Source of the DNA: Kistimonas sp964291485
GTDB taxonomy: Bacteria > Pseudomonadota > Gammaproteobacteria > Pseudomonadales > Endozoicomonadaceae
DNA length: 64,000 bases
Direction of reading: 5' to 3'
Assembly: GCA_964291485.2 (NCBI GenBank)
Contig: OZ220224.1
Location: 1,054,001 to 1,118,000 of the forward strand
The notes under the pieces were generated by a model. The model was given only the letters and a program-made list of their open reading frames with translations. It was not told where the DNA came from and made no database searches. A program made the position numbers and the translations under genes. Positions 25,386 through 34,732 of this stretch are shown here, in pieces; within the stretch, counting starts at the first letter, position 1; the number at the start of each line of letters is the position of its first letter.

Positions 25386-27086
25386 CTAACGGTAACGATG
25401 GGCTGTCAGCTGGATTTCTTTCACGATAGCCCGAATACCGTTGCCTCTGGATGGACTCAGGTGATGCATGAGTCCCAGCTGGTCAAAGCACGCTTCCATG
25501 TCGAAGTTCTCAATCGCCTCGGGTGTTCGCCCATTCAATGCTGACAGAATCAGGGTGATCAGTCCGCGGACAATACGGGCATCACTGTCGATGGCGAAAT
25601 AGAGACGCATGGTCGTTTCATCGTAATAGTGATGCAGCCAGACGGTACTTTCACAGCCGTGGAGACGGTTTTCTTCCTGCTTCATGGCTTCGGGTAACGC
25701 GGGCAGTTTTTTCCCCAGCAGCATGATGTGACGATAACGCTCCTGCCAGCCCCGCAATCCCTGAAGCGCTTCAATCACGCTGCCCGTATCGCTGACCTGG
25801 GGGGATTCACAGGTAAAGGCATCCGGAATTGTCGCTGCTGTGACATGTTGTGCGGTTTCTGTCGTGAATGACAGACTGTCTTTTTGCAGGGCAGCTACTG
25901 CGTCAACGAAAGTCTGGATTTCTGCCTCGGTGTTATAAAGGGCAATGGATGCCCTGACGGTGCCTGACAGGTTCAGAACAGACATCAGTGGCATGGTGCA
26001 ATGGTGGCCCGTGCGAACTGCAATGCCCTGTTGATCCAGCAGCGTCCCGATATCCTGGTTATGCAGCCCTTCCATCACAAACGAAATGACAGACGTTTTC
26101 TGTGGCGCCGTACCGATGATCTGAAGGCCGGGTATGGCATTCAGGCCTTCTGTCGCCTGTTCCAGCAGAGATTTCTCATGCGTCTGAATCTGGCCGTGGT
26201 CACACTGATCAAGAAAATCAATGGCCGCAGCCAGTCCAAGGGCGCCAACGACATTGGGCGTACCGGCCTCAAACCGGAAGGGCGGTGAATTGAAGGTGGT
26301 ACCCTCAAAACTGACGCGTTCGATCATTTCCCCACCAGTCTGCCAGGGCGGCATGGCCTGCAGCAGGTCACGCTTGCCATACAGGACGCCGATACCGGTG
26401 GGGCCGTAGACCTTGTGACCGGAGAATACATAAAAATCACAGTCCAGCGACTGGACATCCACGGGAAAATGGGCGACAGCCTGGGAGCCATCAATCAATA
26501 CACGGGCACCGATGGTATGCGCTTCCCTGATAATGTCGGGAACGGGGTTAACGGTGCCAATAGCGTTGGAGACCTGGCAGAGGCTGACCAGACGTGTCTG
26601 AGGCCCGAGCAACTGCCGGAAGGCCTCCATGTCCAGTTCACCACTGGCATGGATAGGAATCACTTTCAGGCTGGCGCCGGTGAACCGGCAGACCTGCTGC
26701 CAGGGCACAATATTCGCGTGATGTTCCATGGCTGAAACCAGGATTTCATCACCGGCTTTTAACGTGCTGAGTCCCCAGCTGTGCGCCACCAGGTTGATGG
26801 CCTCTGTTGCGCCCCGGGTCCAGATGATTTCATCGGTATGGCCGGCGTTGAGGAAGCGGCGTACCGTATCCCGGGCATCCTCAAAGGCATGGGTTGCCCT
26901 GGCACTCAGAAAGTGAGAGGCCCGGTGGACATTCGCGTTGGCTTCGCGGTAATAATCGTTGACCGCATTGATGACAGAATCAGGCTTCTGGGTAGTGGCG
27001 GCATTATCCAGGTAGATCAGGGGATAACCGTTGGCGCGTTGCCGGAGAATGGGGAATTCGGCGCGTAGCTCAGTGAGTTCTCGCAT
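25386..27086 (-). CDS. CsdA–CsdE fusion: cysteine desulfurase with SufE-type sulfur acceptor
   Basis: A protein of 566 residues formed of two normally separate proteins. Residues 1-405 are a group II cysteine desulfurase (CsdA/SufS type) with the PLP Lys in SGHKVYGPTGIGVLYG and the persulfide Cys in AVRTGHHCTMP. After a linker of about 25 residues, residues 430-566 are a SufE/CsdE domain with LRGWQERYRHIMLLGKKLP and the acceptor Cys in RLHGCESTVWL. Both catalytic Cys are present, so sulfur could pass within one chain. It would feed sulfur to Fe–S assembly or to the TcdA pathway. The reading frame is continuous and the fusion is not a frameshift artefact. Confidence 0.93.
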   Translation of the reverse strand: MRELTELRAEFPILRQRANGYPLIYLDNAATTQKPDSVINAVNDYYREANANVHRASHFLSARATHAFEDARDTVRRFLNAGHTDEIIWTRGATEAINLVAHSWGLSTLKAGDEILVSAMEHHANIVPWQQVCRFTGASLKVIPIHASGELDMEAFRQLLGPQTRLVSLCQVSNAIGTVNPVPDIIREAHTIGARVLIDGSQAVAHFPVDVQSLDCDFYVFSGHKVYGPTGIGVLYGKRDLLQAMPPWQTGGEMIERVSFEGTTFNSPPFRFEAGTPNVVGALGLAAAIDFLDQCDHGQIQTHEKSLLEQATEGLNAIPGLQIIGTAPQKTSVISFVMEGLHNQDIGTLLDQQGIAVRTGHHCTMPLMSVLNLSGTVRASIALYNTEAEIQTFVDAVAALQKDSLSFTTETAQHVTAATIPDAFTCESPQVSDTGSVIEALQGLRGWQERYRHIMLLGKKLPALPEAMKQEENRLHGCESTVWLHHYYDETTMRLYFAIDSDARIVRGLITLILSALNGRTPEAIENFDMEACFDQLGLMHHLSPSRGNGIRAIVKEIQLTAHRYR

Positions 27087-27237
27087 GGAAGATCATTGAC
27101 CATGTACGTGGCGGATACGTGAAAGCCCAACAGTTTACCATGGAACCCGTTGTTGAACCCGGCAGACGGACGACACCTGCACAGGAACCGGTTATGCTTG
27201 GATAAACGATCAATTTCAGCCTGTGGACAGACACGGT

Positions 27238-28695
27238 ATGGCGCCTGCTATGGATTATCGCAACAAAATCACAACGGAACGGCTACGCCCCAGCTCGGTC
27301 TCGGATGTCCGGGATGTTGTCGAGGAAACGGAGAGCAACCGTGGGCGTATCATCCAGTCCTCGGCGATTCGTCGCCTGCAGCAGAAAACCCAGGTTTACC
27401 CGCTGGAAACCAATGCTGCGGTTCGCAGCCGTCTGACCCACTCACTGGAAGTGCAGCAAACCGGGCGTTTTATTGCACGTCGGATATTGGCCGCATTCCG
27501 AGAACAGGGGCAGCTCAGTGCACTGGGGCTGGAAGGCATCGAAACGGCATTTGTAAACCTGGTTGAGATGTCCTGCCTGATGCACGACGTGGGTAATCCG
27601 CCATTCGGGCATTTCGGGGAAGCCGCCATCAACGACTGGATGAAAAAGCATGCCGGACCTTGCTATCAGAAAGCATCCAGCGGCGCTGAAACCAGCACAC
27701 TGTTCAATGAGGTTCTGTTACCGGATGTCTGCCTGTTTGAAGGGAATGCCCAAGGGGTTCGTATCATAGCAACCCTTCAGGAATTGAACCTGACCTGTTC
27801 CCAGATCGCAGCCCTGATCAAATATACCCGGCCCGCCTATCAGCCCAAGGATAAAAAGGGATTTGGCTTTGATTATCTCAACCGTAAGCCGGGTTATTAC
27901 TATGCAGAAGAACCCCTGATCCAGCATATCTGGCAGCACCTCGGTATTGCAGAAGGGCACCGTTATCCACTGACGTATATCATGGAGGCTGCGGATGATA
28001 TTTCTTACTGCATTGCTGATCTGGAAGATGCCGTGGATAAAGGCATCCTGACGCTGAGTACACTCCGTAGTTTCCTTGAGGAAGAGTGGACAGAACGGTG
28101 TCATGGGCAAAGTCAGTATCTGCCGGATATCATCGAGGATGCCATGACAGCGGATATCACCGCGCATGGTTTCATCACCCGTTTCCGTACCCGATTGGTG
28201 AATGACCTGGCCGCGTATGCGGCGCAGCGGTATATCGAGTGTCATGACCAGATCTACGCTGGCAGCCTGAATGAACCCCTTATCGATGGCGGTTCGGAAC
28301 AGCATCTGGCGTTGGTAACCCTGAAGCAGGTAGCCCGGAAACATGTCTTCAGTAGCAAGGAAGTAGAAACCCCTGAATTGCGGGGCTATTCCGCGCTTAA
28401 AGGACTTCTGGAAATCTACCGTCCACTGCTGGAAATCAGCGCCGATGATATTGCCGCGATGGTACGTAAGGAGCACAGTCCCTACTTTATTTCACAGCGA
28501 TTGTTCCATCGACTGCCCAGGCGGCATGTGGAAGCCTACTTGAGACGTACAACTGAGCTGGCTGAAAGCACCAGCAGTTCCCAGGAAAAGCAGGAGCTGG
28601 AATGGTATTGCCGCATGAGACTACTGATTGATTACCTCAGTGGTATGACGGATGACTTTGTTTTGCGTGAGTTTCAGTGCCTTTCCGCCATCTAA
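27238..28695 (+). CDS. dgt: Deoxyguanosinetriphosphate triphosphohydrolase
   Basis: Hydrolyses dGTP to deoxyguanosine and tripolyphosphate. About 485 residues, near the 505 of E. coli Dgt. The HD-domain residues lie in AVRSRLTHSLEVQQ (His) and SCLMHDVGNPPFGHFGE (His-Asp), with further ligands near EAADDISYCIADLEDA. SNRGRIIQSSAIRRLQQKTQVYPLE is characteristic of the E. coli-type enzyme. Starts at 27223 (GTG), 27238 and 27250 are all possible; I prefer 27238 because GGACA lies upstream. It is transcribed divergently from the csdA–csdE fusion. Confidence 0.93.
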   Translation: MAPAMDYRNKITTERLRPSSVSDVRDVVEETESNRGRIIQSSAIRRLQQKTQVYPLETNAAVRSRLTHSLEVQQTGRFIARRILAAFREQGQLSALGLEGIETAFVNLVEMSCLMHDVGNPPFGHFGEAAINDWMKKHAGPCYQKASSGAETSTLFNEVLLPDVCLFEGNAQGVRIIATLQELNLTCSQIAALIKYTRPAYQPKDKKGFGFDYLNRKPGYYYAEEPLIQHIWQHLGIAEGHRYPLTYIMEAADDISYCIADLEDAVDKGILTLSTLRSFLEEEWTERCHGQSQYLPDIIEDAMTADITAHGFITRFRTRLVNDLAAYAAQRYIECHDQIYAGSLNEPLIDGGSEQHLALVTLKQVARKHVFSSKEVETPELRGYSALKGLLEIYRPLLEISADDIAAMVRKEHSPYFISQRLFHRLPRRHVEAYLRRTTELAESTSSSQEKQELEWYCRMRLLIDYLSGMTDDFVLREFQCLSAI

Positions 28696-28936
28696 CCCCA
28701 TTTTTGCTATAGCCAAAAGATCATTGGTTCTTTTGTAATATCTGTTGGCCAGTTGGTGTATTGATGACGAATTTACAATGTCTTTCATCATACACCGGCT
28801 GGTTGGACGTATAATTTCAAACAATCGTAAACGACAGTTTTGCTTTTTATTGGTCAGCTGTCGTTTGATATGTGGTGTTCAGGGTAAACACTCTGATTAT
28901 GGGTCAACCTGTTTGTCCGGAGATGGAGTATAAGCC

Positions 28937-29845
28937 GTGGGTAGCAGGAAAATAGGCATTGCGCTGGGATCAGGGTCTGCCAGGGGCTGGGCGCATATCG
29001 GTGTACTCAAGGGGTTGCGTACACTGGGTATCGAACCTGAAGTGGTGGCGGGGTGTTCCGCCGGTTCGCTGGTGGGCGCTGCTTATGCCTGTGGTTATCT
29101 GGATGAATTCGAAGATTGGGTCTGTTCACTGCACTGGCGTGATGTCATGGGGCTGGTGGATGTGACGCTGTCTGGTGGCTTGGTGCGCGGCGATAAAATG
29201 CTACAGTTTTTCCGTGAAAACGACCGGGATGCATTGATTGAGGATGTTGAACGGCCGTATGCGGCGGTGGCAACCAACATGGAAACCGGACAGGAAATCT
29301 GGCTTCGTGAAGGTTCTATCCTGGAAGCGGTGCGTGCATCCTGTACATTTCCCGGCTTGTTTACGCCCGTATTGCGAGAGGGCGCCTGGATGCTGGATGG
29401 TGGCCTGGTGAACCCGGTTCCCGTCTCTCTCTGCCGTGCGATGGGAGCGGATATTGTAATCGCGGTGGATCTGAATACGCATCTGGTTCGTCCAAGACCC
29501 CGGCGACAGGAAGAGATAGAACCTTCTGCCTGGCGTGAAAAACTGAGTGGTCTGATCGGGCCGCAGAAGCCCCGCCAGGAAGCGCCGGGTATTATGGAAG
29601 TGATGGCAACGTCAATTCATATTATGCAGGATCGTATCACCCGGAGCCGTATGGCTGGGGATCCTCCGGATATTCTGTTAACCCCCCAGTTGGCGGAATA
29701 TGGCATGTTTGACTTCAGTCGTTCGGTAGAAGCGATAGCGGAAGGTGAGGCAGTTGTACTGGCCGCAGCCGAAAGAATACGCAGACTGGCAGGTATTGAG
29801 ACTGCCGAGCCTGCGGAAGTCGCAGAACCGGCTTTGCCTGAATAG
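28937..29845 (+). CDS. Patatin-like phospholipase (RssA family)
   Basis: A serine lipase/esterase of 302 residues. The oxyanion glycines are in GSGSARGWAHIGV, the nucleophile in GCSAGS (GxSxG) and the dyad Asp in MLDGGLVNPVPVSL. The size and the early SARGWAHIGVL segment match the RssA/YchK group rather than the large secreted ExoU type. No signal peptide, so cytoplasmic or inner-membrane-associated. The GTG start follows GGAG by 8 nt. The C-terminal tail is rich in Ala, Glu and Pro. The lipid substrate is unknown. Confidence 0.9.
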   Translation: MGSRKIGIALGSGSARGWAHIGVLKGLRTLGIEPEVVAGCSAGSLVGAAYACGYLDEFEDWVCSLHWRDVMGLVDVTLSGGLVRGDKMLQFFRENDRDALIEDVERPYAAVATNMETGQEIWLREGSILEAVRASCTFPGLFTPVLREGAWMLDGGLVNPVPVSLCRAMGADIVIAVDLNTHLVRPRPRRQEEIEPSAWREKLSGLIGPQKPRQEAPGIMEVMATSIHIMQDRITRSRMAGDPPDILLTPQLAEYGMFDFSRSVEAIAEGEAVVLAAAERIRRLAGIETAEPAEVAEPALPE

Positions 29846-29963
29846 CCAACGATAACGGGAAGCCGGTCAAATAATCAGTTCAGTATTCATGATATTCTGC
29901 AGCAAGCCATGAGCGCTGGCATACCAAAATAATAACAAGTCTGTGTTAAAAAGGAGTTTTACC

Positions 29964-30734
29964 ATGTCTTTCCGATGGCTGGTGCCGTTTCTGCTGTTGT
30001 TTCAAGGCTCGTTTGTCTGGGGAGTAACTCAGGATGATGTCTATGCCATGAAACGTCATGTGTTTCATATCGTCAGTGCATTTCACATTATTACCTTGGA
30101 AGCCGGCGATCAGCCGGCCATAGATCGCCTGGATCAGAAACTTGAAGATGCCGAAGCACTTCTCGAAACCTTGGTGGTGAAAGACGAAGCCGTACTTGCA
30201 GAGGATATGCAAGCGTTGAATGCGCTTTGGTCACGTTTCAAAGAGCATGCACTGGCTAATGATATTCAGGACAACGGTTATACCAATGCCTATGCCATAG
30301 TTGATATCAACCGCAGCCGTGACGATATGATTGCAGTGCTGGATGGTATTGAAAGCAAAGTACTGGCTCAGCACGAGGATGAACCGTTACGTATTCGCTT
30401 GCTACAGCTCAGTGTGGAAATGGAACAGCTGACGATGGCTTACCTCTTGTTGTCTACCATGGTCGGAGGGGCTGAGGGCATCTATACCGGCGATGACAGT
30501 GTCGAATCTACCGACGCTATGGCTGCGGCCTTTGGTCAGCGTCTGCGTACATTAATCGAACAAGCCCGGAATTCAGACACGATTGGTTATGAAGAAGTGG
30601 AAAAGGCGGGTAAGTTCTGGCGCTATATTGAACCATCTATGATCAATTTTAATACGAACAGTGTTCCAACCATTGTAGCGATGTATAACGACAGGATTGT
30701 AAGCAATCTACTGGGTGCAGCATTATTGCACTAA
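29964..30734 (+). CDS. Hypothetical exported helical protein
   Basis: A protein of 256 residues that I do not recognise. The start at 29964 is supported by AAGGAG 7 nt upstream and gives a clean signal peptide (MSFRWLVPFLLLFQGSFVWG). The mature part is helical and acidic, with IDRLDQKLEDAEALLETL and related heptad-like stretches, resembling a periplasmic ligand-binding or pilus-sensor four-helix bundle in character only. It follows the patatin gene by about 120 nt. Confidence 0.7.
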   Translation: MSFRWLVPFLLLFQGSFVWGVTQDDVYAMKRHVFHIVSAFHIITLEAGDQPAIDRLDQKLEDAEALLETLVVKDEAVLAEDMQALNALWSRFKEHALANDIQDNGYTNAYAIVDINRSRDDMIAVLDGIESKVLAQHEDEPLRIRLLQLSVEMEQLTMAYLLLSTMVGGAEGIYTGDDSVESTDAMAAAFGQRLRTLIEQARNSDTIGYEEVEKAGKFWRYIEPSMINFNTNSVPTIVAMYNDRIVSNLLGAALLH

Positions 30735-30751
30735 ACCGCCCTTAAAGCGGT
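30735..30751. terminator. Weak convergent hairpin
   Basis: ACCGC / GCGGT pair around a 7-nt loop between the convergent genes ending at 30734 and 30765. The stem is short and the minus-strand copy is followed by TTAGT. Confidence 0.3.
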
Positions 30752-30764
30752 GAAGACTCAGCGA

Positions 30765-30980
30765 CTACTGTCTTTCTTTTCGGTGTGATGCTTGGTCTGC
30801 AGCAAACAGGCTTCTTGAAGCTGTAGATAAAGCATCATTCGAGAACCTCTTCTCCTCAATGGCTGCCCCTTCTCTATGAAAACGTGTTTCCAGAAGCTGC
30901 TCAAATCGATGAATTTGCTCTTCCAGCCTGTCCAGAAGGAAGTCATCTTCTGACAGGTTGGGTACGGGAAGTTGCTTCAT
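30765..30980 (-). CDS. Small hypothetical protein with coiled-coil character
   Basis: A protein of 71 residues, highly charged: LSEDDFLLDRLEEQIHRFEQ and following residues have a leucine-spaced heptad pattern suggesting a short coiled coil, then a Ser/Ala-rich basic tail. An ATG at 30992 is another possible start; the longer frame up to 31181 does not look coding in its first 60 residues. I recognise no family. It is back to back with the alpha/beta hydrolase at 31195. Confidence 0.45.
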   Translation of the reverse strand: MKQLPVPNLSEDDFLLDRLEEQIHRFEQLLETRFHREGAAIEEKRFSNDALSTASRSLFAADQASHRKERQ

Positions 30981-31194
30981 ACAAACAATCATGCCCTTTA
31001 CTTTTCCTAGGTGGTAAGCGTAGAACGGTATCGGTAAATACGCATGCGGTGAGTAATATTGTTTCGTGATACCGAATGGTCTGTTTGATAGTAAAAAACA
31101 CATGACGTGTTGTACGCAGCTTTCGCGGCATGTTGTACCATGGGCCAGAAAACAAGATGCAGGCCTTGCGGGCCGGGTCAAGGATTAGCTGTTC

Positions 31195-32169
31195 ATGATC
31201 ATAATTACTAACCGTAATTGTCTTCACGAGGAAGACGATCCCTGTCAGCGTTTTGGTGCCGAATTCAATACGCTCGGATCCGATGAGTTGAGAGTGGCAA
31301 TTGCTGACTGTCAGGACGCACAGGGATGGTCCCTGGATATCCTTGATGACACCTGCTTATTGAATGGCAATCCCGTTCCTGCCAGCGAATATGCGTTTCG
31401 TTATCTTCAGCAGCGCATGAAGCAGCATCAGCGTAATTGTCTGTTTTATGTGCATGGTTTTAATAATGATTTTGCTGATGTACTGACAACGGGGCATGAG
31501 CTGGAATCGCTCTATGATGTTGAAGTGGTCGCCTTCAGCTGGCCCGCGAATGGACGACAGGCGTTTGCTGGGCGAGCGGGCGGTGTTGCTTCCTACCTGA
31601 GTGACAAGCGGGAAGCGAGTCAGTCCGTGGTGGCGCTGGATCGGGTGCTGGAAAAACTGCGCTGGTACCTGGATCGTTATAACAGTGATGATGATATTTG
31701 CAATATGCGCCTGAATATTCTGTTCCACAGCATGGGAAATTACCTGTTCAAGTGCTTGTTTAAATCCGGTGTTTTTCAGGGCGAAACCTCTGTTTTTGAC
31801 AATGTGATTCTTTGCCAGGCAGATGTGAATAATGTGGATCATGAACTGTGGGTTGATCGCATCGCCTTCCGGCGAAGGCTCTATATCACCATTAACGAAA
31901 ATGATTACGCGCTGGGTGCTTCCAGAATGAAGTTCGGGGAGCGCCAGCTGGCCCGGCTTGGCCATTTCAGTACTAACCTGGTTGCCAGAAACGCCTGTTA
32001 TATCGATCTTACGGAAGCGGATCAGGTGGGTATGTCGCACTCGCCGTTTGATCATGCGACGGCGTGTCAGAACCCAAAACTGCAGCAACTCTTTTGGTCG
32101 TTATTTAATGGCGAATCTGTAGAAAAACGGCTGACGTTTAACAGCCATTGTCGATCCTATGAACTATAG
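31195..32169 (+). CDS. Alpha/beta hydrolase (DUF900-like)
   Basis: A protein of 324 residues. CLFYVHGFNNDFADV gives the HG oxyanion segment after strand 3, ILFHSMGNYLFK gives the nucleophile elbow (Ser in HSMGN), and a His in QVGMSHSPFDH near the C-terminus is a candidate catalytic base; an Asp in LCQADVNNVD may complete the triad. The YVHGFN...HSMGN combination is typical of DUF900 hydrolases. No signal peptide, so likely cytoplasmic. The substrate is unknown. An AGGA lies about 10 nt before the ATG. Confidence 0.8.
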   Translation: MIIITNRNCLHEEDDPCQRFGAEFNTLGSDELRVAIADCQDAQGWSLDILDDTCLLNGNPVPASEYAFRYLQQRMKQHQRNCLFYVHGFNNDFADVLTTGHELESLYDVEVVAFSWPANGRQAFAGRAGGVASYLSDKREASQSVVALDRVLEKLRWYLDRYNSDDDICNMRLNILFHSMGNYLFKCLFKSGVFQGETSVFDNVILCQADVNNVDHELWVDRIAFRRRLYITINENDYALGASRMKFGERQLARLGHFSTNLVARNACYIDLTEADQVGMSHSPFDHATACQNPKLQQLFWSLFNGESVEKRLTFNSHCRSYEL

Positions 32170-32177
32170 CGATTGGA

Positions 32178-32825
32178 TTACGGTTTCAGGCGTTGATAAC
32201 GGATGGTAAAACGACTGACACCGATGGCCCTTGGTGGCGTAATCGTTACGCTGAGTCGGTCGCCGTCGAGTTTTAGCTGGATGGCTTCGGTTCCTTTCAA
32301 ATCCTGGCGATCCAGAAGATTTAGCAGCAACAGCAGAGTGAAATCTTCCATATAGGGGTTGCGCCCCCGCTGGAACACAAATCGGCCTTCTTTGCCTGCG
32401 TTTCCTTCATCCAGAGAGAGACGTCCTTCTGCATGGTAGGTGCTTTCCCTGCCCACGCCTTGGTTGGTGCTGTAGGCGTTACCTGCGAGGGTTACGTTGG
32501 TATCCGATATGGTCAGGGTTTCATCGACCTTTTCCGGAAAGTTGTATTCTGCCGGAATGTCTTCGAAGAACGTGAGCACTTTAAGCGCCAGCTCCTGTTG
32601 GGTCGGTGTGCTGCCGGTGCGCTTCCAGGAACCCTGGATTGCCTGCAGCCATTCTTCCGCTGTTAGCGATCGGGATGCTGTTTTGACCGCTTGTGATTGG
32701 CTGACCGGCTTGTCGGTAAAGTGAATGACTCCGTTACTGTCTTTCCAGCGATAGACTTCGCTGTGAGCGAAAGGGCTGAGCAAGATAGATAACAAAACCA
32801 ACCATGGCAGCTGTCGTACTGTCAT
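32178..32825 (-). CDS. Exported DUF4124-domain protein
   Basis: A periplasmic protein of about 215 residues. The signal peptide (MTVRQLPWLVLLSILLSPFA) is directly followed by the short DUF4124 motif EVYRWKDSNGVIHFTDKP, common at the start of gammaproteobacterial envelope proteins. The remainder (about 150 residues) has no recognised domain and is rich in beta-strand-like segments. I chose the ATG at 32825 because the signal peptide begins there; a frame to 32861 would add 12 residues. It lies 72 nt downstream of the OmpA-like gene on the same strand and may be co-transcribed. Confidence 0.78.
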   Translation of the reverse strand: MTVRQLPWLVLLSILLSPFAHSEVYRWKDSNGVIHFTDKPVSQSQAVKTASRSLTAEEWLQAIQGSWKRTGSTPTQQELALKVLTFFEDIPAEYNFPEKVDETLTISDTNVTLAGNAYSTNQGVGRESTYHAEGRLSLDEGNAGKEGRFVFQRGRNPYMEDFTLLLLLNLLDRQDLKGTEAIQLKLDGDRLSVTITPPRAIGVSRFTIRYQRLKP

Positions 32826-32897
32826 GGTTGGTGTGCGATGTATCTGGTTGAAAAAGATCATTACATTAACTCATGTACTGATTTTCAGAACCGGATA

Positions 32898-33587
32898 TCA
32901 ATGACGGTGCATCAGGTAAGGGTCCAGCGCCGCGCCGCGGAATTGCTCCAGCTTTTCACGGTGGTGCATGGCAGGCTTGGTGCGATGCACTTCGACCTCT
33001 GCACGACGGTTCTGGGCACGTCCTTCGCGGGTGCTGTTACTGGTCACCGGCGAGCTTTCACCTTTGCCTTCGACCTTGATGGATGCAGACATCACGCCTT
33101 TGCTGACCAGATAGTCACGTACGGCATTGGCACGCTTGACGGACAGGCTCTGGTTGTAAGTGGAAGCGCCGATGTTGCAGGTGTGGCCGGCAATACGGAT
33201 TTCGGTGTTAGGACCTACCATGTCAGCAACCTTGTCCAGGGCTTTCTTGTCATTGCTGCCCAGGCGATGAGAGTCGAAGTTGAACATGATTTTGGTATGG
33301 TCTGTCACCATTGACTTGGCCATGTGATGGCTGTCGTCTTTGTCGCCAGACTTATCGCTGTCGCCCGCCATGGCACAGCCAGCGCCACCGACAAGTGCGC
33401 CGGCTGCAAGCCCAATACCGGCAGTAGCTGCACTTTGGGCTGCTCCACCCAAGCCCCATAGCATACCGCCGGCCAGAGAGCATTTCGTCCAGTTGGCATT
33501 GCCATTTTGAGAGCCGGTTGTTGCACAACCTGAGGTGATAAGAACCAGGGCGAATAACCCAATCATTCTTAATTTACTTTGGATCAT
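32898..33587 (-). CDS. OmpA-family outer-membrane lipoprotein
   Basis: A protein of 229 residues. The lipobox is visible as LITSGC at the end of the signal peptide. A glycine-rich hydrophobic stretch (GGAAQSAATAGIGLAAGALVG), resembling glycine-zipper proteins, precedes the C-terminal OmpA domain: IMFNFDSHRLGSNDKKALD, IRIAGHTCNIG, SLSVKRANAVRDYLVSKG and REGRAQNRRAEVEV. This domain anchors outer-membrane proteins to peptidoglycan. AAGGAG 9 nt before the ATG at 33587 fixes the start; the ATG at 33596 would leave no spacer. Confidence 0.92.
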   Translation of the reverse strand: MIQSKLRMIGLFALVLITSGCATTGSQNGNANWTKCSLAGGMLWGLGGAAQSAATAGIGLAAGALVGGAGCAMAGDSDKSGDKDDSHHMAKSMVTDHTKIMFNFDSHRLGSNDKKALDKVADMVGPNTEIRIAGHTCNIGASTYNQSLSVKRANAVRDYLVSKGVMSASIKVEGKGESSPVTSNSTREGRAQNRRAEVEVHRTKPAMHHREKLEQFRGAALDPYLMHRH

Positions 33588-33856
33588 TGCAAACATCTCC
33601 TTCCTTGGATCAGTTACTTACTACGTTATCCAGTAACGAACCCGATCTGAGTGGCCCTGCTGTTGGATACACGGGAGCCGAGGCTTAAAAGCGGGTTGTA
33701 TCAACGAAGAGTATAGGGGACTGAAAAGCCCAGATTCGGACTTTGGTACTGAAAATAAAGGAAAGGTTGGAGATTTGACGCCCGCCGATGTGCTACGGCG
33801 GGTATCAACAGGGGAGTGTCATATCCGGGACACGGTTTGATTACTGTTCCGTGACT

Positions 33857-34681
33857 TCAGTCGACATAGAGATCCTGGAACAGATTATCTGCCTGGGACG
33901 GATCACAGGCATATGGGCTGAAATCAGTGACGCCACGCTCCCTGAGCAGGTCTTCGTCCAGCAGGGTTTGGCCAGTCAGGGCCAGCGCTTGGGTTGAGAG
34001 AATCTCATAACCGGCATCGGCCATGATGGCAGGTTTACGGCTGCGGCGCATGATGGCATCGCCTCCGGTTTTTTCCACCGCAGCAGTGGCGATAGACGTT
34101 CGGGGCCACAGGGCGTTAACGGCGATGCCGTAACGACGGAACTCACCCGCCATCCCCAGGGTCAGCAGACTCATGCCGTATTTGGTGACGGTATAGGGAA
34201 TATACGGCGTCAGCCATTTCTCATTCAGGTTGATCGCTGGTGACAGGTTCAGGATGTGGCCATTGTCCGACTTTTTCAGCCAGGGCAACGCGGCCTGTGA
34301 GCAGAGAAATACCGCCCGGGTATTGATCTGATGGATCAGGTCAAACTTTTTGATCGGTGTATGTTCCAGAGAGGTCAGGCTGATGGCGCCCGCATTATTG
34401 ACGAGCGCATCAATGCCACCGAAGCGATTGGCCGCTTCCTGAACCATGCCTTTGACCTGGATCTCATCGCGAACATCCACCTGGATCGGAAGCGCCTGTC
34501 CCCCGGCCGCTTCTACCTCCTCCGCTACCGTATGAATCGTGCCGGGCAGGGTTGGGTGCGGATCTGCTGATTTAGCGGCAATCACGATATTAGCGCCATC
34601 CCGGGCACAACGCAGCGCCAGTTCCCGGCCAATGCCACGGCTCGCGCCCGTGATGATGATGGTCTTGTTCGTCATGGACAT
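33857..34681 (-). CDS. Short-chain dehydrogenase, AtuG-like
   Basis: An SDR of 274 residues, last gene of the atu operon. It shows TGASRGIG (NAD(P) binding), LVNNAGAISL, and a YTVTKYGMS active site (Tyr-x-x-x-Lys). The long C-terminal part resembles the HSDL2-like group that includes citronellol/citronellal-type dehydrogenases. It could oxidise the terpene alcohol or aldehyde or a later hydroxy-acyl intermediate. A GGAG 9 nt before the ATG supports the start. It is 51 nt downstream of the TetR gene. Assignment as atuG rests on cluster position. Confidence 0.78.
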   Translation of the reverse strand: MSMTNKTIIITGASRGIGRELALRCARDGANIVIAAKSADPHPTLPGTIHTVAEEVEAAGGQALPIQVDVRDEIQVKGMVQEAANRFGGIDALVNNAGAISLTSLEHTPIKKFDLIHQINTRAVFLCSQAALPWLKKSDNGHILNLSPAINLNEKWLTPYIPYTVTKYGMSLLTLGMAGEFRRYGIAVNALWPRTSIATAAVEKTGGDAIMRRSRKPAIMADAGYEILSTQALALTGQTLLDEDLLRERGVTDFSPYACDPSQADNLFQDLYVD

Positions 34682-34732
34682 TCTGGTTGCTCCGTCAGGG
34701 TCATGTGGACAGGTCTGTTTTTAAACAGGCTG

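Noticed and set aside
30943..31227. A 94-codon minus-strand frame overlapping the start of the alpha/beta hydrolase
   Set aside because: It overlaps two better candidates, has no recognisable features and no clear ribosome-binding site.
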